Assembly (NCBI GenBank): GCA_947493005.1
Contig: CANLOY010000001.1
Location: 62,001 to 126,000 of the forward strand
DNA length: 64,000 bases
Reading direction: 5' to 3'
DNA from: an uncultured Roseivirga sp.
GTDB taxonomy: Bacteria; Bacteroidota; Bacteroidia; Cytophagales; Cyclobacteriaceae
This document shows positions 23,764 through 33,149 of this stretch, piece by piece (within the stretch, counting starts at the first letter, position 1; each line of letters starts with the position of its first letter). Both the position numbers and the translations under genes were made by a program. Under the pieces are notes generated by a model. That model had not been told where the DNA came from and searched no databases. It saw nothing but the letters and a program-made list of their open reading frames with translations.

Positions 23764-25476
23764 TTGGACAACTCAACTATACTTAAACAACTGAAACTGC
23801 AGTCTGCACTTATGGAGCTGCACGATGAAAACAGTTTTAAAATCCGTGGATATCAGAATGCGGTCTTTCAACTCGATAAAAGTGATGTAGACCTGACTGT
23901 GTTAGGGCTAAAAGAATTAGAACAACTAGATGGTGTAGGAAAAGGTATTGCAGCCACTATTTATGAAATATTGCAAAACGGTATTTCATCTGCCATGGAA
24001 CAATACCTAGAAAGTACTCCAGAGGGTATTGTAGAGTTGCTCGATATCAAAGGTATTGGCCCTAAAAAGATAAAAGTACTTTGGAAAGAGCTTGGCATTG
24101 AAAGTGGCCACGAACTAAAAGAAGCAGCCAATTCTGGTTTAGTAGCCAACCTGAAAGGTTTTGGGCAGAAAACCCAACAAGCCATCATCGATGCACTGGA
24201 GTTTAAAGAAGCAAATGCCAACAAACTCCACTACGCAGATGCCGAACATCTGGCCAATGAGGTACTGGAAGTACTATCCAAAATAAGCAGTATTGAATCT
24301 CAAAGTGTTTCAGGTGGCCTCAGAAGAAAACTAGAAGTCATCGACAGTATAGAAGTATTGATTGCAGGCAAGGATTTCAACCAAATGGAATCAGACATTA
24401 ATGCTTTGGCAGAATTCAATCAGGAAATAAAAATTAGTGGCCCGCTAACATGGAGAGGTAATTATAAGGAACACAAAATCTCATGTGAGCTTACCTATAC
24501 AAAACCAGAATCTTTTACCAAAGACTTATTCATCAGAACCGGTAGCAGTCTACATCTATCCATTCCTGTATTGGAGAAGGAGAATTTACGTGACTTGGCT
24601 AACAAAGGGTCTTTTAATTCTGAAGAAGAACTTTATCAGTCTGCCGGAATGGATTTTATAGCACCTGAGCTTCGCGAGGGAACCTTCGAAATCCAAGCGG
24701 CTAAGGCAGGAAAACTGCCAAAACTGGTTGAGATGGAAGATTTAAAAGGTATTCTTCACAATCACTCGACATATAGTGATGGTAAGCACAGCTTAGAACA
24801 AATGGCTGTTTATTGTAAAGAATTAGGTTATGAATACCTTGGTATTTGCGACCATAGTAAATCTGCATTCTATGCTAATGGCTTAGATGAAAATCGTGTA
24901 AAAGACCAGCATGAGGAGATTGACAGGCTAAACGAAAAACTGGCTCCTTTCAAAATTCTGAAAGGTATTGAATCTGATATTCTGTATGATGGCCAGCTCG
25001 ACTATGACTATGATGTGCTAGCCAGTTTTGACTTCATTGTTTCTTCGGTGCATTCTGTGCTAAAGATGAACAAGCAGAAGGCAACTCAGCGATTATTAAC
25101 AGCCATTGAAAACCCTTTTACAACCATATTAGGTCACCCAACAGGCCGACTGCTCCTGAGACGTGAAGGATACCCAATTGATCATAAAGCTGTCATTGAT
25201 CACTGTGCCAAGCACAACGTGGTTATAGAAATCAATGCCAACCCCTGGCGATTAGATTTGGACTGGCGATGGGTCAATTATGCTTTGGAACAAGGCGTAA
25301 TGCTCTCTATTAACCCTGATGCCCACCAAATGGAAGGTTATCATCACATGCAATACGGACTACTGGCCGGAAGAAAGGGAGGCCTTACAGCTAATATGAC
25401 CTTCAATGCGCTTTCTTTAGAAGAGATAGAAAAACATTTCAGCAAGAAAAAAGAGCAAGCAAAAGCGAATGCCTAA
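23764..25476 (+). CDS. PolX-like protein: degenerate family X polymerase fused to an intact PHP phosphoesterase
   Basis: The 570-residue protein has the length and domain order of bacterial PolX: helix-hairpin-helix N-terminus (LDGVGKGIAATIYE, LLDIKGIGPKKIKVL), polymerase core, then PHP domain from about 325. The polymerase active site is altered. The segment GGLRRKLEVIDSIEVLI (184-200) aligns with GSFRRGKETVGDIDLLI, so the two metal Asp become Ser195 and Glu197, and the third Asp becomes Glu242. PHP ligands are complete: H332, H334, D339, H364, E403, H430, H458, D519 and H521. I infer a 3'-5' exonuclease or phosphoesterase in base-excision repair without polymerase activity. The start is TTG; the next gene overlaps by 8 bases. 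Confidence 0.9.
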   Translation: MDNSTILKQLKLQSALMELHDENSFKIRGYQNAVFQLDKSDVDLTVLGLKELEQLDGVGKGIAATIYEILQNGISSAMEQYLESTPEGIVELLDIKGIGPKKIKVLWKELGIESGHELKEAANSGLVANLKGFGQKTQQAIIDALEFKEANANKLHYADAEHLANEVLEVLSKISSIESQSVSGGLRRKLEVIDSIEVLIAGKDFNQMESDINALAEFNQEIKISGPLTWRGNYKEHKISCELTYTKPESFTKDLFIRTGSSLHLSIPVLEKENLRDLANKGSFNSEEELYQSAGMDFIAPELREGTFEIQAAKAGKLPKLVEMEDLKGILHNHSTYSDGKHSLEQMAVYCKELGYEYLGICDHSKSAFYANGLDENRVKDQHEEIDRLNEKLAPFKILKGIESDILYDGQLDYDYDVLASFDFIVSSVHSVLKMNKQKATQRLLTAIENPFTTILGHPTGRLLLRREGYPIDHKAVIDHCAKHNVVIEINANPWRLDLDWRWVNYALEQGVMLSINPDAHQMEGYHHMQYGLLAGRKGGLTANMTFNALSLEEIEKHFSKKKEQAKANA

Positions 25477-26482
25477 GAAAGTTCTGATCATCAGGTTTTC
25501 CTCTATAGGAGATATTGTACTAACCACACCTGTAGTTCGTGCAATCAAAACACAGCTGGAAAATGCCGAAGTACACTATTGTACAAAAAAACAATATCAC
25601 GGTATTCTGGAAGCCAATCCATACATTGATAAAATCCATTTTCTGGAAGATGATCTGAACGCGTTGGCTAAAAAGCTAAAAGAAGAGCAATTCGATTTTG
25701 TAGTTGACCTCCACAATAACCTCAGAACTCGAATCCTTAAGAATAAGTTAAAAAAGCCTTCTGCAGCATTTCCAAAACTGAATTGGGAAAAGTGGCTGGT
25801 TGTCAACCTCAAAGTCAATAAGCTACCAAACATCCATATTGTTGATAGATATCTGGAAGCTGCCAAGCCATTAGGTATCAAAAAAGATTTACTCGGTCTG
25901 GACTACTTTATTCCAGAAAAAGATGAGGTTGAAGACGACTGGCTTCCCGAAACACACCGCAAAGAGTTTGTTGCATTTGCCATTGGAGGACAGCATGAAA
26001 CCAAGAAGTTGCCATTGGATCGTATGATAGAACTCTGCGATAAAATCAATAAACCCATAGTAGTTCTAGGTGGTAAAGAAGATGCCGAAAATGGCCGAAA
26101 AATTGAAGAGTTTTTTGACAGAAAACACGAAAAGGAGAGCTTTAAAGAGCCTTTGAAAGAACTTGGTAAAAAAGCACTGATCTATAACGCCTGTGGTAAA
26201 TTCAATATCAACCAGTCTGCCTCTATACTCAAGAAGGCTACTTATGTATTTACACATGACACCGGCATGATGCATATTGCTGCTGCTATGCAAAAGAATG
26301 TTTTCAGCATTTGGGGAAATACCATTCCTGAATTTGGCATGTATCCTTACCAAACTAAATTCACGCTGTTAGAAAACAAAAACCTGAGTTGCAGACCTTG
26401 TTCAAAAATCGGATATGACAAATGTCCTAAAGGTCATTTTAAGTGTATGAATGATATTATTTTTGACTTTTGGCTGCCATGA
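25469..26482 (+). CDS. Glycosyltransferase family 9 (heptosyltransferase-like)
   Basis: The 337-residue protein starts KVLIIRFSSIGDIVLTTPVVRAI, the GT9 (ADP-heptose:LPS heptosyltransferase) signature. It ends with the family's donor-binding region THDTGMMHIAAAMQKNVFSIWG and a Cys-rich tail LSCRPCSKIGYDKCPKGHFKC. It would add a sugar to lipopolysaccharide or another cell-surface glycan at the inner membrane. It overlaps the PolX gene by 8 bases and the following small membrane gene by 4 bases, so the three are one transcript. Confidence 0.88.
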   Translation: MPKKVLIIRFSSIGDIVLTTPVVRAIKTQLENAEVHYCTKKQYHGILEANPYIDKIHFLEDDLNALAKKLKEEQFDFVVDLHNNLRTRILKNKLKKPSAAFPKLNWEKWLVVNLKVNKLPNIHIVDRYLEAAKPLGIKKDLLGLDYFIPEKDEVEDDWLPETHRKEFVAFAIGGQHETKKLPLDRMIELCDKINKPIVVLGGKEDAENGRKIEEFFDRKHEKESFKEPLKELGKKALIYNACGKFNINQSASILKKATYVFTHDTGMMHIAAAMQKNVFSIWGNTIPEFGMYPYQTKFTLLENKNLSCRPCSKIGYDKCPKGHFKCMNDIIFDFWLP

Positions 26483-26748
26483 ACCCGAGAAAACTTCAAA
26501 TCGCTTCAGTAATACTATTGTTACTATCACTGCTTACAGAACTCAGCGAGAGTCAGGCCTGGATTGTATACAATGATCCTCAGGTGGTTTTCGGACTATC
26601 ATTAGCTTTTACGCTCTTTTCACTATCCTTTAATGTAAAAGTGATTCGAACTATGGGCATTGCTAAAAACCACCGACAGCAAAGCCAAAGACTGGCATTT
26701 ATCACAGCCATTTACGCATTTCTGGTTTTCGGGATAGAGTTGTTTTAG
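26479..26748 (+). CDS. Small membrane protein of unknown function
   Basis: From the ATG at 26479 (ATGA overlap with the upstream stop) the product has 89 residues. There are three hydrophobic segments: about 8-22, 33-50 and 70-86. I see no motif that names a family. Position in the transcript after GT9 suggests an envelope role, which is inference. Confidence 0.65.
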   Translation: MNPRKLQIASVILLLLSLLTELSESQAWIVYNDPQVVFGLSLAFTLFSLSFNVKVIRTMGIAKNHRQQSQRLAFITAIYAFLVFGIELF

Positions 26749-26856
26749 CTTAACAGATTCCTTAACATTGAATTCTTAACTTGAAAAGTAAGCGTTGCAA
26801 TTTACAGTTATAGGCTAATCCTAATTTAATAATCTTTTTATCGATAACTTCTGTCA

Positions 26857-27414
26857 ATGCATCTGGAATGGCTTAACGAACAAATTGATCGATATCTTAT
26901 ACCTGCTTCTATTGTAGCCCTAGCATTTATAACGCTTTGTAGCTTTTACAACTTAAGCCTTCAGCTCAATAACCTTATTAAGGTTGAAGGAAAAGTACAG
27001 TCGATCAAAATTGAGGAAGAAATACGCTCAAAAGGAAGCACCACACATAACTTATTTGTGTATCTAAAAACTGGAGATAGATTCAAAGTTATGGATGACG
27101 AATTGTTTGATCAATATCGTCAGACCATTGTAAGCAAGGTTAACTCAGGAGATCAAGTTACAATCTATAGGAGAACCAGCTTGCAGACAATCTTTGGGTT
27201 AGGAACATCTAACCTCATTTATCAAATGGAGCATAATGGAAAGGTATTAATGCCATTGTCTGTGATGAAAACAAATTTTCGTGGAATATCAATATTCTCT
27301 TTTTTGGCTCTTTTAATATTAATACCAATTCAAATGGGCAGAAGGAAAAAAAGAGCCAAAGCGGAAAAGAAGAAGTTTAAAAGAAGAAAGAAGCCCATAG
27401 ACAAAAACATCTAG
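26857..27414 (+). CDS. Membrane protein with two TM segments and an extracytoplasmic beta domain
   Basis: The 185-residue protein has TM segments at about 15-35 and 145-165, a central domain of about 100 residues (VEGKVQSIKIEEEIRSKG, then VYLKTGDRFKVM) and a strongly basic tail. The layout is reminiscent of DUF3592-like proteins, but I cannot confirm this. The tail would lie in the cytoplasm and might contact the membrane surface or nucleic acid. Confidence 0.65.
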   Translation: MHLEWLNEQIDRYLIPASIVALAFITLCSFYNLSLQLNNLIKVEGKVQSIKIEEEIRSKGSTTHNLFVYLKTGDRFKVMDDELFDQYRQTIVSKVNSGDQVTIYRRTSLQTIFGLGTSNLIYQMEHNGKVLMPLSVMKTNFRGISIFSFLALLILIPIQMGRRKKRAKAEKKKFKRRKKPIDKNI

Positions 27415-27529
27415 AAACGCTCTGCGCGTTTGAGATTAAGTTATTTTAGCAACAATACCAGTCACCCTTGACTTAGACCTTTTATTCAGAATTACGAGAT
27501 TGAATATTCACTTTTCGTAAGAGTAAATC

Positions 27530-28762
27530 ATGAGGTATTTGTGTCTAATAACCTTACTAAGTTTACTGACTTTTAGTGTGCCAGCACAGGAGAAAAAAGA
27601 CCTTCTAATTAACTCTTGGGCACCTATTAATGTATTAGACATTAATGCGGAGTCATTCGGATATGGTTCGAGCCTAATGCTCTCCTTCTTGTCCTTCGAA
27701 GAAAGTGGTAAGGTGATCAGCTTATACGGAGGTACAGACTATTCAAAAGCTTTCACTTACAAACGAAATCATGATACGTTATCATTTTCAAATCCAGAAC
27801 TTCCCGATTTTGAAGCAGTTATAATAAAAAACACCGAAACCCATCTGAAACTATTTTTAGATTCGATGAATATTGTCACTTATATCCCACTTCCCAAAAG
27901 TAATCGAGTTTTAAAAAATCGAATAACAAAGAACCTCTTAACATCAAAGCTTTGGAAACTTAAGAGGAAAAGATCTAATGACAGGTTTGTTTTGCCTTTG
28001 GACTTTGATATCGGAATTAAAGATTCATCAATTATTCGTTCACATTTTTTAGAGTATTCAAACCATCTTTATTTAACTCAAACTTTTCGGTTTAATGACG
28101 ACTATCCCCACATTTGGTCTCTAGCATTCAACAATGGAAGGCCTGTTCTAAGAATAGAAGGGATTGGCATATCAAGTAATATTCTGTCATCCTTGTTTTT
28201 TATCGATAAAACTCATTCAAACAGAATACTACTACACAGATGGGTAAACGGTAAGAAGGAATATTTTACACTTAAGGAGCAAAAAGGCTCCTCAAAAAAA
28301 AGGAGGAAAAAATTGGCTTTACTCACATCACATGCCTGGAAGTTTAAAACTCATTCAACTAAAAAAGTAAAGAAGAGAGATGAACTGATTGATTTAGGTA
28401 TAGCAGAGGACCACTTTAACGAACTAACACCTCCTCATTACCACCATGACACCACCTTTATTATCTCCGATTCAGATTTAATTCAAAAACAATTGGTTCT
28501 CAAATTCAATCAGAACCATACATATGAAATCAGAAGGGATAAAAGAATAATAGATTCAGGCCAATGGACAGATCACTTAAATCAGTTCATTGAAATAACA
28601 AGCAACCGAATACGCGAAAGTGACGGAATCGTCAGAGGTTACTTCGAAATACTTAAAATAAGAAGAGGTAAACTAACTTTAGAAAGAAGATTTAAATCAA
28701 GATTAAACGGAAACATATATACTGACAAAAGTAAAACTGAAGTCTATATTCCCATCAATTAA
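27530..28762 (+). CDS. Secreted protein with repeated lipocalin-like domains
   Basis: The 410-residue protein has a signal peptide (about 1-20, SVPAQ). It shows internal similarity: LLINSWAPI near the start, LLTSKLWKLK near residue 135 and LLTSHAWKFK near 263. Each is followed by a strand-rich stretch such as LVLKFNQNHTYEIRRDKRIIDSGQW, the pattern of lipocalin-like domains common in Bacteroidota. It may be two or three such domains in tandem. Ligands are unknown. It converges on the LytM-like gene, 13 bases away. Confidence 0.65.
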   Translation: MRYLCLITLLSLLTFSVPAQEKKDLLINSWAPINVLDINAESFGYGSSLMLSFLSFEESGKVISLYGGTDYSKAFTYKRNHDTLSFSNPELPDFEAVIIKNTETHLKLFLDSMNIVTYIPLPKSNRVLKNRITKNLLTSKLWKLKRKRSNDRFVLPLDFDIGIKDSSIIRSHFLEYSNHLYLTQTFRFNDDYPHIWSLAFNNGRPVLRIEGIGISSNILSSLFFIDKTHSNRILLHRWVNGKKEYFTLKEQKGSSKKRRKKLALLTSHAWKFKTHSTKKVKKRDELIDLGIAEDHFNELTPPHYHHDTTFIISDSDLIQKQLVLKFNQNHTYEIRRDKRIIDSGQWTDHLNQFIEITSNRIRESDGIVRGYFEILKIRRGKLTLERRFKSRLNGNIYTDKSKTEVYIPIN

Positions 28763-28775
28763 AGTTTACTCCTAA

Positions 28776-29711
28776 TCACTTACTCCTCAAATACTTCTTC
28801 CTTTCTCGTTTTGTCATTTCCTGAGTAATCAGGTCATCATTAAGCAAGGCTCTATAAATACTTCGGTTGCTCAGTTGTACAGCCCCATGACTCTCGGTAA
28901 CAAATTCAGGAGTGATGTATTTATACATATACCAGTCCTTCGACTTCATTGTCTTATTGTATTCAAATGACAAATAGAAAATCAAAAGTCTGAAGTGAGT
29001 ACCAAGCTCATAATTCTCACCAGAAATTAATGCCAAAGGAGTTCCTGTGAGAATATCCTCTCCTTCTTTTACCATAGCAGACCCACTTTCAAAAATGTTA
29101 TACTGGCCTACAGAACCATCATTATGCCTGATTTCAATAACGTTTTTGCTTTTAGAGAAAACGATATTCTCTCCTTCAGTAACTTTTCCCTGCACCACCT
29201 TAATCACTCTTCCGCCTCTTGCTGCAGAGATTGTATCGCCAGCATTTCCCTTAAAAGCCAATCCATAAAAATCATTAGGTCGGGTCTTCTGTCTAAAGGT
29301 TACGTTCGCATCAGTCAGGTTGAATACCTGAGTTTCCATTCCGTGTTTCACAGGTAGTGCATAGTCAACTTCTTTCAGTTTTGGATTAGCTACGCCTGGA
29401 TATACATAATATTTATACTGAAAGTTAGCTTGACTCGACAGTTCATCTCTTTTCAGCTTGAACAGTTTACTCCTTCCAATTCCAATGTTAACTGCTGGTG
29501 GATTCATGGTTGTTTCGTATCCAACAAGTTCATCAAAAACCACTACAACATGGTGATCTTTACCCGTAGGGTTGGTTGCATAAATAACATAGTCTTTTTC
29601 ATTGTACTTATCTCGTTCACGAAACACTCTTATTCTGGATTGTCCCAAAACATCGGTAAGACATAAGCTTGAAATAGAAAGGGTTAAAAAAGTTTTTAAA
29701 AGTGAAGTCAA
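28776..29711 (-). CDS. M23/LytM-like protein with degenerate metal site
   Basis: The 311-residue secreted protein (signal peptide ending VLG) has an N-terminal beta domain and a LytM fold from about 150 (GNAGDTISAARGGRVIKV). The motif IRHNDGSVGQYNIFE keeps the first His, but the HxH of active M23 peptidases is replaced by GTHFRLLIFY, so only one His remains there. Such proteins usually activate amidases or bind peptidoglycan rather than cut it. This inactivity is an inference from the missing ligands. Confidence 0.8.
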   Translation of the reverse strand: MTSLLKTFLTLSISSLCLTDVLGQSRIRVFRERDKYNEKDYVIYATNPTGKDHHVVVVFDELVGYETTMNPPAVNIGIGRSKLFKLKRDELSSQANFQYKYYVYPGVANPKLKEVDYALPVKHGMETQVFNLTDANVTFRQKTRPNDFYGLAFKGNAGDTISAARGGRVIKVVQGKVTEGENIVFSKSKNVIEIRHNDGSVGQYNIFESGSAMVKEGEDILTGTPLALISGENYELGTHFRLLIFYLSFEYNKTMKSKDWYMYKYITPEFVTESHGAVQLSNRSIYRALLNDDLITQEMTKRERKKYLRSK

Positions 29712-29801
29712 TTGAAGTGTATATTTAATCTAATCAGTAAATTAACACATTTTTTTTGCATTATATCATACCAAATTTAATAGCTTAATTCGTAAAAGAA
29801 G

Positions 29802-31133
29802 TCAGGTGATCAAATCATCTATGGCCACTATCCATTTGTCAAAACCAAACTGATCAACAACTGATTTCATCATGGTTTCAATCTCCTCCAGGTTCAATTG
29901 CCCAATACTTCCTTCATGTGTATGATTTACCTTTCTTTCGGGGTTAAAGTCTCCTTTTTCGATGGCTAAACCAATTTGCTTATAAGCGTCCCGAAATGGC
30001 ACACCACTAAGTGTCAACTTATTGGTTTCTTCCACACTAAACAGGTACTTGTATTTCTCATTGCGAATCAAACCATCATTTATCTCGACTTTCTGAAGCA
30101 TGTAGTCAGCCATAAACAAACTATCTTTCAAATCCTGAATTGCCGGAAAAAGTACTTCTTTGATTAATTGCATCTCACGATGATAACCCACAGGCAGATT
30201 GGTAGTCATCATCATGATATCATTGGGCAGTGCCTGAATTCTGTTGCATTTACCTCGCATCAATTCGAAAACATCCGGGTTCTTCTTATGCGGCATTATG
30301 CTTGAGCCTGTGGTTAGTTCATCAGGGAAAGAAACAAAACCAAAATCCTGCCCCATATACAAGCATACATCCATTGCAAACTTGCTAATTGTTGAAGCAA
30401 TGGCAGCCATTCCCATTGCTAATGAACGCTCTGCTTTACCCCTTCCCATCATAGCGTAAACCACATTGTAATTCAAGTCATTAAATCCCAGTAAGTCCGT
30501 TGTCAGTTTTCGGTTCAAAGGAAAAGAAGAGCCGAAGCCTGCACCTGAGCCCAATGGGTTTTTGTTGATCACATCATAAGCAGCCTTTATCATATGCACG
30601 TCATCAACAAGGCTTTCAGCATACGCACCAAACCATAGTCCAAATGAAGAAGGCATAGCTACCTGCATATGTGTATAGCCGGGCATCAATACATCTTTAT
30701 ATTGGTTGCTCAATTGTAGCAGCCGATTAAAAAGTGTAGCAACCCCTTCGGATATCTCTTTTATTTCCTGGCGCATAAAGAGCTTTAAATCTACCAGCAC
30801 TTGATCATTTCTGGAGCGACCACTGTGAATCTTCTTCCCCACTTCACCAAGCCGTTCAGTAAGCATCAGTTCTATTTGTGAGTGAATATCTTCTACTCCA
30901 TCTCGCATAGAAAAGTCACCTGATACTATGGTCTTATAGATTGATTTCAATTCTTTATGAATCTGATCTCTTTCCTCCTGTTCCAGCAAACCTATACTAC
31001 AGAGCATTTCGGTATGTGCCAATGAGCCCAATACATCGAATGGTGCCAGTTGAATATCAAATTCAAGGTCTCTTCCAACTGTATATCGGTCTACTATATC
31101 AGACACTTTAGTTTCTTTTTCCCAGAGTTTCAT
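29802..31133 (-). CDS. argH: Argininosuccinate lyase
   Basis: The 443-residue protein carries the fumarase/aspartase signature GSSIMPHKKNPDVFELMRG and SGRSRNDQV, with length as expected. It cleaves argininosuccinate to arginine and fumarate, the last step of the pathway. It is the last gene of the nine-gene arg operon. A palindromic repeat (31153-31239) lies between it and argE. Confidence 0.96.
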   Translation of the reverse strand: MKLWEKETKVSDIVDRYTVGRDLEFDIQLAPFDVLGSLAHTEMLCSIGLLEQEERDQIHKELKSIYKTIVSGDFSMRDGVEDIHSQIELMLTERLGEVGKKIHSGRSRNDQVLVDLKLFMRQEIKEISEGVATLFNRLLQLSNQYKDVLMPGYTHMQVAMPSSFGLWFGAYAESLVDDVHMIKAAYDVINKNPLGSGAGFGSSFPLNRKLTTDLLGFNDLNYNVVYAMMGRGKAERSLAMGMAAIASTISKFAMDVCLYMGQDFGFVSFPDELTTGSSIMPHKKNPDVFELMRGKCNRIQALPNDIMMMTTNLPVGYHREMQLIKEVLFPAIQDLKDSLFMADYMLQKVEINDGLIRNEKYKYLFSVEETNKLTLSGVPFRDAYKQIGLAIEKGDFNPERKVNHTHEGSIGQLNLEEIETMMKSVVDQFGFDKWIVAIDDLIT

Positions 31134-31152
31134 TTTAGTCTTTTTTATTTAT

Positions 31153-31239
31153 CGTCATTGCGAGGAAGTCCAAGGGACGACCGCGGCAATCTCTTTATCA
31201 CAAGGAGGTTCTTTCGGTCATGCTTCCTTCAGAATGACG
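31153..31239. repeat. Palindromic interspersed repeat (REP/MITE-like)
   Basis: The ends CGTCATTGCGAG and AGAATGACG are near inverted copies, flanking an 87-base element with GCGGCAATCTC inside. Its right end supplies the last codons of argE. Related pieces occur at 32302-32336 and 39085-39159. Confidence 0.7.
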
Positions 31240-32291
31240 TTTGATAATAGTTCTATATAGAGTTTAATACCCTCCTTAATTTCATTTGTATAAACAAACT
31301 CATCTGCTGTGTGCGACCTTGCAGAATCACCTGGTCCAATTTTCACGGATGGAAACGGCATCAGCGCCTGATCAGAAAGTGTAGGTGATCCATAGGTTTT
31401 CACCCCTAGGCGTTTACCTGCCTGGACAATAGCGTGCTCCTGATTTATCCCTGATGGGTTCAATCTGGTCGATCTTGGTTTTACCTCACAATCAACATTT
31501 GACCGAATGACTTCCAGGGTTTCTTTGTTCGAATAAACATCGGTGGTTCTCACATCTACTACAAACCGGCACTCGTCTGGAACTACATTATGTTGCTCTC
31601 CCCCTCCAATTACGGTTACACTCATTTTCACAGGGCCAAGAGACTCAGATTCTTCAGGAAACTGAAAATTCCTGAACCACTCGATAGCCTTCAATGCTTT
31701 ATAAATGGCATTCACACCTTCATTGCGGGCAGCATGCCCTGCCTGGCCATGAGCAACACAATCGAGCACCATTAGTCCTTTCTCAGCAATTGCCATATTC
31801 ATTTGCGTAGGTTCTCCAACAATAGCAAAATCAATTTGAGGCAAATGTGAAATCAGGCTTTCAATACCTCCACTTCCTGAAATCTCTTCTTCTGCCGTGG
31901 CTGCAATTATCAGGTTGTATTTCAAGTCAGGCTTTGGGTAAAAATGTAAGAAAGTTGCTATCAAAGCGACCAGAGATCCTCCTGCATCATTACTTCCTAA
32001 GCCGAATAGTTTTCCATCCATTTCTAAAGCTTCAAAGGGATCATTTGTATATCCTGAATTCGGCTTCACTGTATCATGATGAGAGTTCAAAAGAACAATT
32101 GGTTTTAACTCATCGAAGTGCATATTTTTTGCCCAAATGTTATTACCTAATCTTTGTGTGATAGCGCCTTGTTCTTTTAAAAATCCTTCGATAAGTTCAG
32201 CAGTTTCATTCTCTTCTCGACTTAAAGAAGGAGTCTCTATTAGTGACCTAAGAAGTGAGATAGCTTTTTGTTCCAATTCCATTACTCTCAT
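31218..32291 (-). CDS. argE: M20-family deacylase: N-acetyl/N-succinyl-ornithine or citrulline deacylase
   Basis: The 357-residue M20 peptidase has the zinc motifs NSHHDTVKP (about 69-77), GLGSNDAGGS (about 94-103) and the catalytic pair in TAEEEISGSGG (about 132-142). It removes the N-acyl group from the citrulline (or ornithine) intermediate. Because the carbamoyltransferase here is the N-acylornithine type, the likely substrate is N-succinyl- or N-acetylcitrulline. The final residues NVILKEA are encoded inside the repeat at 31153-31239. The start could be the ATG at 32291 or 32282. Confidence 0.88.
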   Translation of the reverse strand: MRVMELEQKAISLLRSLIETPSLSREENETAELIEGFLKEQGAITQRLGNNIWAKNMHFDELKPIVLLNSHHDTVKPNSGYTNDPFEALEMDGKLFGLGSNDAGGSLVALIATFLHFYPKPDLKYNLIIAATAEEEISGSGGIESLISHLPQIDFAIVGEPTQMNMAIAEKGLMVLDCVAHGQAGHAARNEGVNAIYKALKAIEWFRNFQFPEESESLGPVKMSVTVIGGGEQHNVVPDECRFVVDVRTTDVYSNKETLEVIRSNVDCEVKPRSTRLNPSGINQEHAIVQAGKRLGVKTYGSPTLSDQALMPFPSVKIGPGDSARSHTADEFVYTNEIKEGIKLYIELLSNVILKEA

Positions 32292-32301
32292 TTTACTTTG
32301 T

Positions 32302-32336
32302 CAGATTGCTTCGGCTCAAAGGCACTTGCAATGACG
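32302..32336. repeat. Fragment of the CGTCATTGC-type repeat
   Basis: Minus-strand CGTCATTGCAAG followed by GAAGCAATCTGACA, one half of the element seen at 31153-31239, sits between argB and argE. Confidence 0.5.
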
Positions 32337-32354
32337 ATTCTATTTGTTTCCTTA

Positions 32355-33146
32355 TCAATTAAGTTTTATCAATGTTCCGGCATTCTCATTCCCAACTAAG
32401 GCCTTCAAATCAGAAAAGTACCCTATTCTCACTTCTTTAACTCCTTCATCCAGGGCGTTAAAAGCATTATCCATTTTGGGAATCATTCCTTGGTTAATTG
32501 TGCCATCAGATTTCAGCGAATCATATGTTGATTTTGAAAGTTGCTCAATAACAACTTGATTTTCGAAATCGCTCAATACTCCTTTCTGCTCAAAACAGTA
32601 AATCAATCGCGTTTCATACTGATTAGCTAAAGCACTCGCAATGATACCAGCGATAGTATCGGCATTAGTATTCAAAAGGTTTCCTTTTCCATCGTGAGTA
32701 AGTGCACACAATACGGGAGTCATTCCATTTGCCATTAATTGCGAAAGCCTTTTGACGTTTACAGAACCAATCGAAATATCTCCAGCAAAACCATAATCGA
32801 TTGCTCCCACAGGCCTTTTCACTGCTGTGAGTATATTTCCATCTGCACCCGTTAATCCAATGGCATCCTCGTCTAAGGCTTGAAGCCCAGAAACTATTCG
32901 TTTGTTCACAAGCCCCCCATATACCATGGTAACAAGTTCCAAAGTAGGACCATCGGTAATCCTTCTTCCTTCAACCATATTTGGTTTTATGCCAAGCTTT
33001 TCACCAATGTCAGATGCTATCTTTCCACCACCATGGACCAGAATCTTATCCCCTTCTATAGATGCAAAGTCTCTCAGAAATTGTGCTAACGACAGATCAT
33101 CGTCAATTACCTTTCCACCTATTTTGACTATAACCAACTTCTTCAT
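32355..33146 (-). CDS. argB: N-acetylglutamate (N-acylglutamate) kinase
   Basis: The 263-residue amino-acid kinase has VKIGGKVIDD at the N-terminus, VHGGGK (about 38-43), the substrate loop EGRRITDGPTLE and LLNTNADTIAG near residue 156. It phosphorylates the N-acylated glutamate. It follows argF' after 3 bases. Whether it uses the acetyl or the succinyl form is not settled by sequence. Confidence 0.94.
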   Translation of the reverse strand: MKKLVIVKIGGKVIDDDLSLAQFLRDFASIEGDKILVHGGGKIASDIGEKLGIKPNMVEGRRITDGPTLELVTMVYGGLVNKRIVSGLQALDEDAIGLTGADGNILTAVKRPVGAIDYGFAGDISIGSVNVKRLSQLMANGMTPVLCALTHDGKGNLLNTNADTIAGIIASALANQYETRLIYCFEQKGVLSDFENQVVIEQLSKSTYDSLKSDGTINQGMIPKMDNAFNALDEGVKEVRIGYFSDLKALVGNENAGTLIKLN

Positions 33147-33149
33147 TTC

